Of a stretch of DNA of 17,923 bases, positions 6,438 through 15,376 are shown one piece after another. The notes beneath the pieces are model-generated. The model saw only the letters and a list, made by a program, of their open reading frames with translations, did not search any database and was not told the origin of the DNA. The translations under genes and the position numbers were made by a program. Every line of letters starts with the position of its first letter. Within the stretch, counting starts at the first letter, position 1. Source of the stretch: Bacteroides sp. CAG:144 (GTDB lineage: Bacteria > Bacteroidota > Bacteroidia > Bacteroidales > UBA11471); NCBI GenBank assembly GCA_000434215.1, contig HF999735.1, forward strand, positions 1-17,923. Reading direction: 5' to 3'.

Positions 6438-8345
6438 ATGACACGTGACGAATTGAATAATTTAGCAATTCAGGTTCAAAAAACAAAACAGCCTGTGACA
6501 ATAACAAAACGCGAATTAATTAATGCTCTCGGCTGTGAAAAACGCACTACAGGAAACATTGCATACGTTAATTCTTGGCTTGATAGCTATAATTTAATTA
6601 CAGATCCCAATTATGCAGATGGACATATAGACGATTTTACAAAATTACAGTTTAAATACTCCATAAAATCAGATAGATTTCAATTGTATTCTCTTTATAT
6701 AGAACAGTATAAAAACTTACATCGATTATATATTGATTTTGAATCAACAAACGAGTACTGCTGCCTAATCGGCTTGAATGGTTCTGGTAAAAGTAATATC
6801 TTAGAAGCCATAAGTGCTATTTTTTATAGTCTGTATCATGTTGCCTCCTTGGTAGATGGACTCAGAAAATATCCATGTCCATTTAAATATCGAATAAGCT
6901 ATATCAATGATAATGAGTTTTATGAGATCATTGATGGCCGATTAAAAAATGGGAATAAAGTAACATTAGATATTTTACCCAAAAATATCCTTGCTTCATA
7001 TAGTGGAGAAGATACAAGGTTATGGAAAAGATACTATAAGCCTATATATGAAAAATATTGTAGCAAAATGACTGCTACGCAGGGATTTATTCCCCCATTT
7101 ATGTTTTATATAAGTCGATATGAATGGGATATTTCGTTATTAACACTGCTATATTCTGAAGACGTTGATGTTATTAAGTTTGTTGCTGGAATAACAAAAG
7201 ACGCTGAATGCAAAATATCTTTTGAGTATAAGAATTCCAATATAAAGAAATGGGAAGGAACAGAGATCGAAGGTTTTATAGAAAAATTAAAAGAAAAATC
7301 GACTTATAGTATTGAATCGTTTAGAGCGACAATAAATGAGATTAGTTTTATTGATAAACCTAGTACTTTGTTTTACTGCCTATATAAGTGCCGTACAGAA
7401 AGCGACAATCAAATTATACAAAAAATAAATATTGAATTTACAAATAAGGGGAACATTGAGGGGCTCAGCGAAGGTGAAAAAAAATTAATCAATGCTAATA
7501 CCATAATTCATATTCTTTCTGCTTCTAATAGTTTATGTCTATTTGATGAGCCTGACGCTCATATTCATATTGCAAGAAAAAATGAGTTGAAAGAATTGAT
7601 TAATACTGAAAACCGCTATAGCATAGTTACGACCCATTCTCCTGTGTTTGTGAATTGTCTTTGTGATGACAATATTCGGTTTTTGAAAGATGGTAAGATC
7701 GAAGACTTGGAGAGATGCAAAAAACTATCGCTTTTATCTGGCGGTAGCATTTCCATCTTTGAAGGATCCTTGATATTAGGAGCCAAGAAAATCCTTGTTA
7801 CTGAAGGCCCCTATGATAAAAAATACCTCGAAAAAGCCATTTCAATTTTCGCAGCGCGAGACCCAAAATATAAAAAGCTGAAGCAGGTTGCTATTATTCC
7901 AGCAGGAGGTGCTGGAAACGCCCAATCAATGTATGAAGGTGTTTTATCAAAACAATTAGATGAACTTGATAAAATTGTTTTTCTATTTGATTTTGATGAT
8001 GCTGGTTTTAAGGATTGGAGAAAAATCAATCAAATTAAAGAACCTAAATTAGAGACACTGTTTTATCAAACTGATTATAGTATAAAACTTAACACTAGCA
8101 CATCTCCTCAATTAAGAGATACGATAATGCTAGAAGATTTATTTTGCCCAGATTCATATAAGCAAAAAGTAGATTGGGCTCAACTGGCCATAAAAAAGAC
8201 ACATAAAGATTTTCGATCTTTTAAAGAAAATATGGCCTCCATAATTAAATCATATATTGAAGGCAATTATAACTCATTTAAAAATGAATGGTTCGATGGC
8301 TTCAAACCTGTATTGGATCAATTAATCACTATTTTTCAATTATAG
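6438..8345 (+). CDS. OLD-like ATPase with C-terminal TOPRIM nuclease domain
   Basis: A 635-residue protein. I start it at ATG 6438, one base after the S-subunit stop. The longer frame would need TTG at 6414 inside that gene. Residues 1-75 look like a winged-helix domain (TKRELINALG, then VNSWLDSYNLI). An ABC-type ATPase follows: Walker A GLNGSGKS (112-119), signature LSEGEKK (343-349), Walker B LCLFDEP (366-372) and the switch histidine in TTHSP (400). The C-terminal part has TOPRIM residues: Glu456 in VTEGPYDKKY and DFDDAG at 518-523. This order defines OLD-family nucleases, to which GajA of Gabija also belongs, but no GajB helicase is present. It probably senses or cuts DNA in phage defence together with the restriction system. 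It is strongly AT-rich compared with both the nuclease-methyltransferase and GIY-YIG genes. Confidence 0.88.
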   Translation: MTRDELNNLAIQVQKTKQPVTITKRELINALGCEKRTTGNIAYVNSWLDSYNLITDPNYADGHIDDFTKLQFKYSIKSDRFQLYSLYIEQYKNLHRLYIDFESTNEYCCLIGLNGSGKSNILEAISAIFYSLYHVASLVDGLRKYPCPFKYRISYINDNEFYEIIDGRLKNGNKVTLDILPKNILASYSGEDTRLWKRYYKPIYEKYCSKMTATQGFIPPFMFYISRYEWDISLLTLLYSEDVDVIKFVAGITKDAECKISFEYKNSNIKKWEGTEIEGFIEKLKEKSTYSIESFRATINEISFIDKPSTLFYCLYKCRTESDNQIIQKINIEFTNKGNIEGLSEGEKKLINANTIIHILSASNSLCLFDEPDAHIHIARKNELKELINTENRYSIVTTHSPVFVNCLCDDNIRFLKDGKIEDLERCKKLSLLSGGSISIFEGSLILGAKKILVTEGPYDKKYLEKAISIFAARDPKYKKLKQVAIIPAGGAGNAQSMYEGVLSKQLDELDKIVFLFDFDDAGFKDWRKINQIKEPKLETLFYQTDYSIKLNTSTSPQLRDTIMLEDLFCPDSYKQKVDWAQLAIKKTHKDFRSFKENMASIIKSYIEGNYNSFKNEWFDGFKPVLDQLITIFQL

Positions 8346-8347
8346 TC

Positions 8348-9175
8348 ATGGGCAAAACAGTTACTACTTATTTGATTGACGGCGATCCGCAGGGGACGCA
8401 ATATGCATTCATCAGCAACAAGATTTGCCAGATGTTTATGATTCCGCGTTCCAATTTGGTCTATCTGAATGAGCAAGAGAAGTTGCACAAGCCGGCGTTT
8501 TATATCCTGATTGGAGAAGATGAGGCGACGAAGCCGCAAGCTTATATCGGAGAGACCGAAAACTTTAAGGAACGAGTGAAAGACCACGACAGCAAAAAGG
8601 CATTTTGGCAGAAAGCGCTTGTGTTTGTCTCGAAAGACGAGGACATGACCAAGGCCGACGTGCAATATCTGGAATACCGTGCAATTGCCGAAGCCAAGCT
8701 GTCGAACTCGTTCGTATTGAGCGAAAACAAACAAATTCCCACAGCACCCAACCTACCCGAACATCAGAGGGATGCAATGGATGAGTTTTTTGAAGACATC
8801 AAGTTCCTAGCGTCATTTATCGGCTGTGGTATCTTCGAAATATCCCAACCTAAGGAAGAGCATCTGTTTTATACAAAAGCCCGCGGCTGTAACGCAAAAG
8901 GATTCTACAATTCCGCAGGATTTACCGTATTAAAAGGCAGTATCATTGCTAATAGTTGCGTCCCTTCTTTTACATGGAAAGCAAAGTGGGAAAAGATGGT
9001 CGAGGAGTATGCAACTTTGCATGACGGCGTATGGACGATGAACTCAGACAAGACCTTTTCAAGCCCCAGTACAGCTGCTGATTTCTGTACCGGTAGACCG
9101 TCCAACGGATGGACCGAATGGAAAGATAAAGAAGGGGATACACTGGATTCGGTATATAGAAAGCAATTGGAATAA
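8348..9175 (+). CDS. GIY-YIG nuclease-like protein with DUF4357 domain
   Basis: A 275-residue protein. The start is set at ATG 8348, two bases after the ATPase/TOPRIM stop; an earlier in-frame ATG at 8288 lies inside that gene and adds residues foreign to the family. Residues about 48-85 carry the GIY-YIG core: FYILIGED, then AYIGETENFKERVKDH. Residues about 190-275 match DUF4357: SAGFTVLKGS, FSSPSTAADF and NGWTEWKDKEGDTLD. Proteins with these two domains are often found beside type I-like restriction genes, but their exact role is unclear; they could nick or recognise DNA. GC content returns to that of the methyltransferase gene, so this gene and the start of the operon probably share an origin. 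It is the last gene of the operon. Confidence 0.88.
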   Translation: MGKTVTTYLIDGDPQGTQYAFISNKICQMFMIPRSNLVYLNEQEKLHKPAFYILIGEDEATKPQAYIGETENFKERVKDHDSKKAFWQKALVFVSKDEDMTKADVQYLEYRAIAEAKLSNSFVLSENKQIPTAPNLPEHQRDAMDEFFEDIKFLASFIGCGIFEISQPKEEHLFYTKARGCNAKGFYNSAGFTVLKGSIIANSCVPSFTWKAKWEKMVEEYATLHDGVWTMNSDKTFSSPSTAADFCTGRPSNGWTEWKDKEGDTLDSVYRKQLE

Positions 9176-9333
9176 AAATCAACAAATAACCATAATTACA
9201 ATAATGATAGCCAGCACTAATAAAATATGTTCTTCATATCCAATTAGTAACAAACAGGCAGACATAAACTCCAGAGACAAGATATGACGCACAGTATGCC
9301 ATATTAAGGACAAAAAAGTATAGCTGTAAATTT

Positions 9334-10383
9334 ATGGAATTCGGATTAAGAACAATTTTAGACGAAAGAATCAACGAAAGCAATCTAAAAGCTTATTGTG
9401 TTCGGTTTGACTTCGGATTATGCCAAATCGAAGCTTTTGCCGAAATATTGCTAGATGCGTTAGTTGACTATGCATATGGATTTCATGCTGGCATTTTAGA
9501 ACAATATGACAGAAGAGTACTTAAAGAGGCAGCTAAGTCCTTATATAAGATTCAAGGGTTTGTTGATGCTCAAAAATTATACTTAGAAAATGATTCTGTT
9601 CTTGAAATATCTGAAGATGAAAAAAGTGAAGAACAGAAAAAATATGAAGAACAAATTCAAAAAAAAGGAGAATTTGGAGAGCTCCTGCTTCACACTTATT
9701 TAAGAGATTATTTCAATACTGTGCCTCTTTTATCAAAAATATTCTTAAAAGACACAGATGGGTTTACAGTTCACGGTTTCGATGCAATACACATAGGGAA
9801 AGACCTAACCGATGAGTCGAAAGATTCTCTTTATCTGGGCGAGTCAAAAATTTATTTTCGTTCTTCGGGAAACAGTGGCGCAAGTGGGGTAAAAGATTTA
9901 GCAAAAGATATTGAATGTCATTTTAAAAAAGATTTTTTATATAGGGAATTTTCATTAGTTGCTAAGAAACAACATAATTTCCTTCCTTTATCAGATTATT
10001 CTGATAAGAACACAATCTCTCAGTATGAAGAATTCCTAATGAATAAAGACCAATGGATTGAGAAATTAAGGAATGTCAGTCAGATGAAAATGAGTCTAAG
10101 TACGCTACTTGATTCTGTAACAATCCCTTTATTATGCACATACGAATCTGACCTATTTAAACATTTTTCAACCATAGATGGAGATGAATTCAAAAATGAA
10201 TATGAAAAGGAGGTGCAATCACTTCAAAAAGTGTTCAATAATCAAATAGGAAAGATAAAGAAGGAATGTGGAGAACCTATTAGAACAGATTTGAATATAA
10301 TTCTTATTCTCCTTCCGATCCCTTCAAAAAAAGAATTAGTAACACTCCTCCACAAGAAAATCTGGGCACAACAAAATGCATAA
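9334..10383 (+). CDS. hamA: Hachiman nuclease subunit HamA (DUF1837)
   Basis: This 349-residue protein matches HamA (DUF1837). A helical N-terminal part is followed by KKGEFGELLLHTYL (about 110-123), then GFDAIHIG with Asp150, and LGESKIYF with Glu170 and Lys172. The last set is a PD-(D/E)XK nuclease site. In the known Hachiman system, HamA is the DNA-degrading effector held by the helicase HamB and unleashed when DNA damage or phage DNA is sensed. The gene overlaps hamB by eight bases (ATGCATAA), so the two are translated together. Upstream lie 158 bases with no clear -7 box, ribosome site or gene, so either the promoter is non-canonical or transcription continues from the restriction operon. 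The gene is AT-rich and appears intact. Confidence 0.9.
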   Translation: MEFGLRTILDERINESNLKAYCVRFDFGLCQIEAFAEILLDALVDYAYGFHAGILEQYDRRVLKEAAKSLYKIQGFVDAQKLYLENDSVLEISEDEKSEEQKKYEEQIQKKGEFGELLLHTYLRDYFNTVPLLSKIFLKDTDGFTVHGFDAIHIGKDLTDESKDSLYLGESKIYFRSSGNSGASGVKDLAKDIECHFKKDFLYREFSLVAKKQHNFLPLSDYSDKNTISQYEEFLMNKDQWIEKLRNVSQMKMSLSTLLDSVTIPLLCTYESDLFKHFSTIDGDEFKNEYEKEVQSLQKVFNNQIGKIKKECGEPIRTDLNIILILLPIPSKKELVTLLHKKIWAQQNA

Positions 10384-12577
10384 TATAGACGAATATATCA
10401 AGTATTTAGAAGAATCAAGCATCATTGACTTCTCAATTTGTTTCGAAATGGCGGAAATGTGTTCTGCTAAAATCGATTCAGATCCTGCTTTCAGCAGACG
10501 ATTGTGTATTAATGTGTTGAATAATTGGGCAAAAATTCCAGAAGGATGTAGAATAATTTGGAATAGCATAATTGAATCACTAGGCTTTTATCCTTACATA
10601 CAGAAAGAACAGATTAAACTAGATAGTCTTTCTGAAGAAATGCGTTATGGCATGTCTGAATCACATTTTCTATCAGGCAAATTCCACCATGATGAACAAC
10701 GAAGAATTATCAGTAAAATCTTTGAAGGTAAGAATATAATTGTTAGTGCCCCAACTAGTTTCGGGAAAAGCCTCTTGATAGAAGAAATCGTCGCAAGCCT
10801 TAAATATAAAAATGTAGTTATTATTCAACCTACTTTAGCTCTTCTTGACGAAACCAGAAAAAAATTATCAAAATATTCAGGAAAGTATAAGATTATCATC
10901 CGAACCACACAAGAACCATCAAAAACAAAAAGCAATATTTTCTTGTTCACAGCAGAACGGGTATGTGAATATCTATATTTTGAGAATGTTGACTTCCTCA
11001 TTATTGATGAATTTTATAAATTAAGCGGTGGCAGAGATGATGAACGATCATCAGCACTTAATAATGCATTTTATAAATTATTAAAGTTACATAATCCTCA
11101 ATTCTACTTACTCGGACCAAATATTGATAAGATATCTGATGGCTTTGCTAGAAAATACAATGCTATATTCTATAAAAGCAATTATTCTTTAGTCGATTCG
11201 AATGTGGTAGATATATACAATTCAATCTCAGACGAATCGAGTAAAAATCGCGAGAAAAAACTGTTTGAATTGCTTATCTCCTTATCAAAAGAACAAACCA
11301 TTATATATTGCTCATCACCTGATAGAGTAAGATCCTTATCTAAAAAATTCTATAATTATATTCGTGAGAACGAAAAGAACGAGAATGTGATCAATTTGCC
11401 GATAATTGAATGGATTATCGAAAATTTATCTGCGAAATGGTCTGTAAACAATATTTTAAAATGCGGAATAGGTATTCATGATGCAGCGTTGCCAAAGCAC
11501 ATCACAACTTCTATTATAGATTATTTCAATAGCGATAAATTAAAATACTTGTTTTGCACATCAACCATCATCGAAGGTGTAAATACAAGTGCCAAGAATG
11601 TAATATACTATGATGCAAAAAAAGGGCACGATATCCCTATCGATTATTTCGATTATTCTAATATAAAAGGCAGAGCAGGACGTATGATGGTGCACTACAT
11701 TGGAAATATCTATAATTTTAATGTACCACCAGAAAAAGTAGAAATTAATGTTGACATACCATTCTTTCAGCAAAATCCAATAAAAGATGAAGTTTTAATA
11801 CAATTAGATGAAAATGATGTTAACAATAAACAATCTAATCAGTACCTTGAGATTAAAACTATTTCTGACAAAGAAAAAGAGGTTATTAGAAGGAATGGTT
11901 TAAGTGTCAAAGGGCAATTACATATTTTAAACCAACTAAGAAGTGATATTCATAGTAAGGCCAATTTTATATGTTGGAATGGCACAAAACCTAAAAAGGT
12001 ATATCTTGATTATATCTTAAAGTTGGCATGGGATAACCTTCTGTCAGAATCTGAGTCAAAGACTATTACTTTCAATCAATTGTCTTACTTGACCCATGCG
12101 TATGGAGTATGGGAAACGCCTATAAAAAAATTAATTGAAGATAATGTCAAATACAAAATAAATAAGTATAAAGAAAGTCATCCAAACGATGAAATAGCAG
12201 AACAAACATTAATCGGATACGAAGATCAATCTATAAAATTAATATTACAAGTTGTACGCCATTGGTTCGAATATAAAGTTCCCAAATTTTTATCAACAAT
12301 TAATTCACTTCAAGAGATTGTATGCAATGAAATTGGCATACAACCTGGTGACTATTCTCAATTTGCAAGTATTATTGAGAATGGCTTTATTCCGATCCAT
12401 TTAACACTACTAGCAGAATATGGTATTCCTCACTCTGCAATTAGAAAAATTTCCAAATTTATACCTGCAGCTATTGACGATGAAAATTTGATATTGTATA
12501 TCAAAGATCATAAATTACATTTAATTAAATCTTTAATTAAGTATGAACAAGATAAGCTGAGCAATTTATTTACCTAA
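10376..12577 (+). CDS. hamB: Hachiman helicase subunit HamB
   Basis: This 733-residue superfamily 2 helicase has motifs in the expected order: Walker A APTSFGKSLL (125-134, Lys131), Ia QPTLALLDE, motif II IIDEFYKL (DEFY at 211-214), motif III LLGPN, motif IV TIIYCSS, a Ski2-like GIGIHDAALP (364-373), motif V CTSTIIEGVN (394-403) and motif VI NIKGRAGRM (429-437). Residues after about 480 form a long helical tail without a recognised catalytic motif. In Hachiman, HamB translocates on DNA as the sensor and controls the HamA nuclease. The pairing with a DUF1837 gene directly upstream and the overlap make the assignment firm. It is convergent with the PLD gene that follows. Confidence 0.92.
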   Translation: MHNIDEYIKYLEESSIIDFSICFEMAEMCSAKIDSDPAFSRRLCINVLNNWAKIPEGCRIIWNSIIESLGFYPYIQKEQIKLDSLSEEMRYGMSESHFLSGKFHHDEQRRIISKIFEGKNIIVSAPTSFGKSLLIEEIVASLKYKNVVIIQPTLALLDETRKKLSKYSGKYKIIIRTTQEPSKTKSNIFLFTAERVCEYLYFENVDFLIIDEFYKLSGGRDDERSSALNNAFYKLLKLHNPQFYLLGPNIDKISDGFARKYNAIFYKSNYSLVDSNVVDIYNSISDESSKNREKKLFELLISLSKEQTIIYCSSPDRVRSLSKKFYNYIRENEKNENVINLPIIEWIIENLSAKWSVNNILKCGIGIHDAALPKHITTSIIDYFNSDKLKYLFCTSTIIEGVNTSAKNVIYYDAKKGHDIPIDYFDYSNIKGRAGRMMVHYIGNIYNFNVPPEKVEINVDIPFFQQNPIKDEVLIQLDENDVNNKQSNQYLEIKTISDKEKEVIRRNGLSVKGQLHILNQLRSDIHSKANFICWNGTKPKKVYLDYILKLAWDNLLSESESKTITFNQLSYLTHAYGVWETPIKKLIEDNVKYKINKYKESHPNDEIAEQTLIGYEDQSIKLILQVVRHWFEYKVPKFLSTINSLQEIVCNEIGIQPGDYSQFASIIENGFIPIHLTLLAEYGIPHSAIRKISKFIPAAIDDENLILYIKDHKLHLIKSLIKYEQDKLSNLFT

Positions 12578-12612
12578 TTTATATTTTATTGTTGGACGAG
12601 TTTTATATCTGA

Positions 12613-12917
12613 TTCCAGATTATCCTGAATAGCTTGTTGCCGTTCTGGATTGGATACTACTTGGAACTAAACGTTGAGTGGGTATTAAGCTCATATCTTT
12701 ACAATAATTTACCAAATACCCATTATTTATAGGTAATGTTTCATTCCGTGTGCCAGAAAAGTTTTTAGACACACTGAATAAAACACTACCGAAACAGGAT
12801 TATCTGAATAGAATTAACACAGTATCCTACAATGATAATCGCATCAAGATTATTGAACATTGTTTGATAATTTTTCCATCAATTACTCATGAATCAACCA
12901 ATTTAACTTTTGTTTGA
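12613..12917 (+). pseudogene. Possible frameshifted gene remnant between convergent genes
   Basis: Two overlapping plus-strand frames are open here, neither with a good start. The first (12613-12732) reads through LPFWIGYYLELNVEWVLSSY. The second (12708-12917) reads through VSFRVPEKFLDTLNK and YNDNRIKIIEHC, in a frame one base different. Joined by a frameshift near 12710-12730 they would make a protein end of about 100 residues. The last 31 bases lie over the end of the PLD gene on the other strand. I do not recognise a family, and AT-rich sequence makes chance frames likely. This fills the roughly 309-base gap between hamB and the PLD gene; I see no clear terminator hairpin in the gap. Confidence 0.25.
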
Positions 12918-15376
12918 TTATTTGTATATGTTGGTTCCAAATCTTTAATACCAGGATATACAACTTCAAGCCTATAATAACTTCCTTTATCATTTCCCAT
13001 TCTGTTTGCTTTTTTACAGAACATGAACCCAAATTTACTTCTATAGAAATAGAAATTCTCGGAATATAAAGATATCGGGACAATATTACCCCCCGTCTTT
13101 AGAAAGTCTTGATACTTTTTGAAAGCATTATCAATAGCCTCTATTGTTTGGTCTTTCATTAGACTCTTATATTCATTCGAAAGTCTTGTGAAGTCAGTGT
13201 AACAATTTGTAAGTTTTTCTATATCGGCCCCATAAGTCTCGAATAAATTTAAAGCCCAAACTACAATACTATCTTTATTCATACTATTGGTAGACAATAC
13301 CAATAGAGAATATACAAGGAAGTTTCTATGCATCTCTTCCAGTTTAGTATAGGTAAAATCATTAGTATTCGGATAGCCTGCCCTATATATCATCATAAAA
13401 CGACCAACCAGTTCAGCGAAATAATGCCTATACTGATAACCATAATTATCTCCTTTGATTGGATATGCAATCCTTTGAAAAATCAACATTAAAGCAATGA
13501 GGATATAAGAATAATCGTTGCAAGTAATGTTGTTTTCAAAATAAACACCCTGTGATTGCAATCTGTAAAATGGATCCTGATTGTCAAAATCCTTAGCAAT
13601 AGTATCGTAGTGACGCTTCAATCTTCTTAGATAACTCAAAATCTCATTCTTACTAGAGTGTGATTTAAGTATTCTTCTTTCCTGACTATCATCCTGAGCA
13701 TTACCTGTCACCAAGTCTTCCATACTAGCATACTCATCAATCTCATCATCATTCTCTTGCTTGTTGGAATTGAAAAATTGAATTTGATCCAGAATACGCA
13801 TATTCAGAGAGTATAGGTTTGCATCAACACTTTTGCTAAACCTTGTATTGTCAAATTGCTCCTTGCTAATTATGGTTTCACTTTTAGCGGCTGTGTCAGA
13901 TAATCCTTTTGGGACGCCTGAGGTACGGCTTTTATCCTTAACATCAAAGTTTACATATGAGAGTACTTTAGCAATATTATCATCCCAGTCTCCATTATTT
14001 GTATGGAAAAGACTCTCAATCTTCGAATATTTCGAGTCTGGATTACGTTTTACTAAATCTGCAAAATCTAAGACAAGTGCTTTGTTTGAGATCTCTTTAT
14101 CTCCCAATATTGCGACTGCATATTGAATCTTTCCTAATCCACCTATTTCAATTCCATCTTTATTGAAATCAAAATCTCTATAACCATCATCTAGGCATAA
14201 TCTAATTTTTGCATCTGCGACAATCTTGTCAAATGATATATAAAGTTTGTTATGCAGATGTCTTTCGCATAATGTTATATGGGTTATGAGTGCTTCGTTG
14301 GCTGACCTGATACTATATTTTGCAACAGAATGAAAATCATTAATACTCTTTACACACTGTTTACCAAAATCAATTCCAAGTTTTTTAAAGAAATCTTCCT
14401 TATTGGAATGGATGATAATGTTTGCCTCATCATTAAAGCTATGTGAATTCAAACCAAATGCAGCACTGGTAGCATTAGCACTTCCAAGCACAAAGAAAGT
14501 TCCCTCAGATGTTTCAAATTGAATGGCCTTTGCATGGAGTTTCTTAGCTAACTCAAATTTATTATCCGATCCAAATATTTCATGCCAGTGGAAGAACTGA
14601 ATATCACTTGAATCTTTAATCTTTTGAGGAATATGGCCATAGCTCTCATCTATAGCACATTTTATCATCTTAGGTTTAAAGGAACTTTTTAATGTGTTAA
14701 TCAAACTGCCCTCCATGTCATAGAAAGGAGCTATTACCTTAATTACATTAACCTCCCCTTTCAAAATCTCTCTAATCTGGCTAAATATTGATACCTCTGG
14801 CTTTGCATATAAAAACTTAAAATCACTTTGTTGTGGTGATTCTATTGATTCGAAGTCTTTGATTGCTGCAGAATATATCTTGCACCATTCTAATTGTTGA
14901 ATGGCAACTTCTGAAGAAGATGATCTGATTCTTCCTGACAGATAATCCCATATATCTTTTATAATGATGGCCTCATCAGATTCCTTATCATCAGCACAAA
15001 AAGCACCCCACAACTCTTTATTGTGCGATATTCCGCTATATGTCAGATTTCCTGAACCGACAAGACCCAATGCTTGGTTGTCTCCCAAGAACAGGGACAC
15101 CTTGGGATGAAATACTCCGTTTGTCTTGTTCTTTACACGGATCAAGGCGAAGTCATGACGGAAGTTTTTGAATGTTTCTGTATCTTCCAATATGGCATCA
15201 TACTGGGTAGAATCAATTAGGACAACAACATTCTTTATGCCCCTGCTTCTCATTTGAGGCATATAATAATTTGAGAAATAGTAAGGGTCAAAGGTAAATG
15301 ATGTAAGAATAGCAGAATGATATACAGTGCTACCTTTACCAAGCAAATCAAAGATATTCTCCTCTAGTGTTATCAT
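12887..15376 (-). CDS. PLD-family (HKD) nuclease-like protein, 829 residues
   Basis: The N-terminal third holds two HKD half-sites of the phospholipase D superfamily: HPKVSLFLGD with GSGNLT (His90, Lys92, Asn110) and HAKAIQF with GSANAT (His281, Lys283, Asn301). Such pairs form one active site that cleaves phosphodiester bonds in DNA, RNA or lipid. No signal peptide or membrane segment is visible, so a cytoplasmic nuclease is more likely than a lipase. Residues about 330-560 are unassigned, and about 560-800 are helix-rich with charged and aromatic residues, with no motif I can name. The start overlaps the stop of the upstream gene as ATGA, so translation is coupled and the two products probably work together. 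DISARM also has a PLD protein (DrmC), but DISARM's other genes are absent and this protein is much longer. Confidence 0.82.
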   Translation of the reverse strand: MITLEENIFDLLGKGSTVYHSAILTSFTFDPYYFSNYYMPQMRSRGIKNVVVLIDSTQYDAILEDTETFKNFRHDFALIRVKNKTNGVFHPKVSLFLGDNQALGLVGSGNLTYSGISHNKELWGAFCADDKESDEAIIIKDIWDYLSGRIRSSSSEVAIQQLEWCKIYSAAIKDFESIESPQQSDFKFLYAKPEVSIFSQIREILKGEVNVIKVIAPFYDMEGSLINTLKSSFKPKMIKCAIDESYGHIPQKIKDSSDIQFFHWHEIFGSDNKFELAKKLHAKAIQFETSEGTFFVLGSANATSAAFGLNSHSFNDEANIIIHSNKEDFFKKLGIDFGKQCVKSINDFHSVAKYSIRSANEALITHITLCERHLHNKLYISFDKIVADAKIRLCLDDGYRDFDFNKDGIEIGGLGKIQYAVAILGDKEISNKALVLDFADLVKRNPDSKYSKIESLFHTNNGDWDDNIAKVLSYVNFDVKDKSRTSGVPKGLSDTAAKSETIISKEQFDNTRFSKSVDANLYSLNMRILDQIQFFNSNKQENDDEIDEYASMEDLVTGNAQDDSQERRILKSHSSKNEILSYLRRLKRHYDTIAKDFDNQDPFYRLQSQGVYFENNITCNDYSYILIALMLIFQRIAYPIKGDNYGYQYRHYFAELVGRFMMIYRAGYPNTNDFTYTKLEEMHRNFLVYSLLVLSTNSMNKDSIVVWALNLFETYGADIEKLTNCYTDFTRLSNEYKSLMKDQTIEAIDNAFKKYQDFLKTGGNIVPISLYSENFYFYRSKFGFMFCKKANRMGNDKGSYYRLEVVYPGIKDLEPTYTNNQTKVKLVDS

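Noticed and set aside
8288..8347. Earlier ATG for the GIY-YIG gene
   Set aside because: It would overlap the previous gene by 58 bases, and the added residues look like out-of-frame translation of it. ATG at 8348 starts a normal family N-terminus.
6438..9175. Gabija system
   Set aside because: The ATPase/TOPRIM protein resembles GajA in layout, but no UvrD-like GajB gene is present and the neighbour is a GIY-YIG protein.
13833..14126. Plus-strand 97-codon frame
   Set aside because: It is antisense to the PLD gene, without a ribosome site or recognisable motif.
12887..15376. DISARM DrmC
   Set aside because: The HKD motifs fit, but the protein is far longer, its partner is unrelated to known DISARM genes, and no DrmA or DrmB is present.
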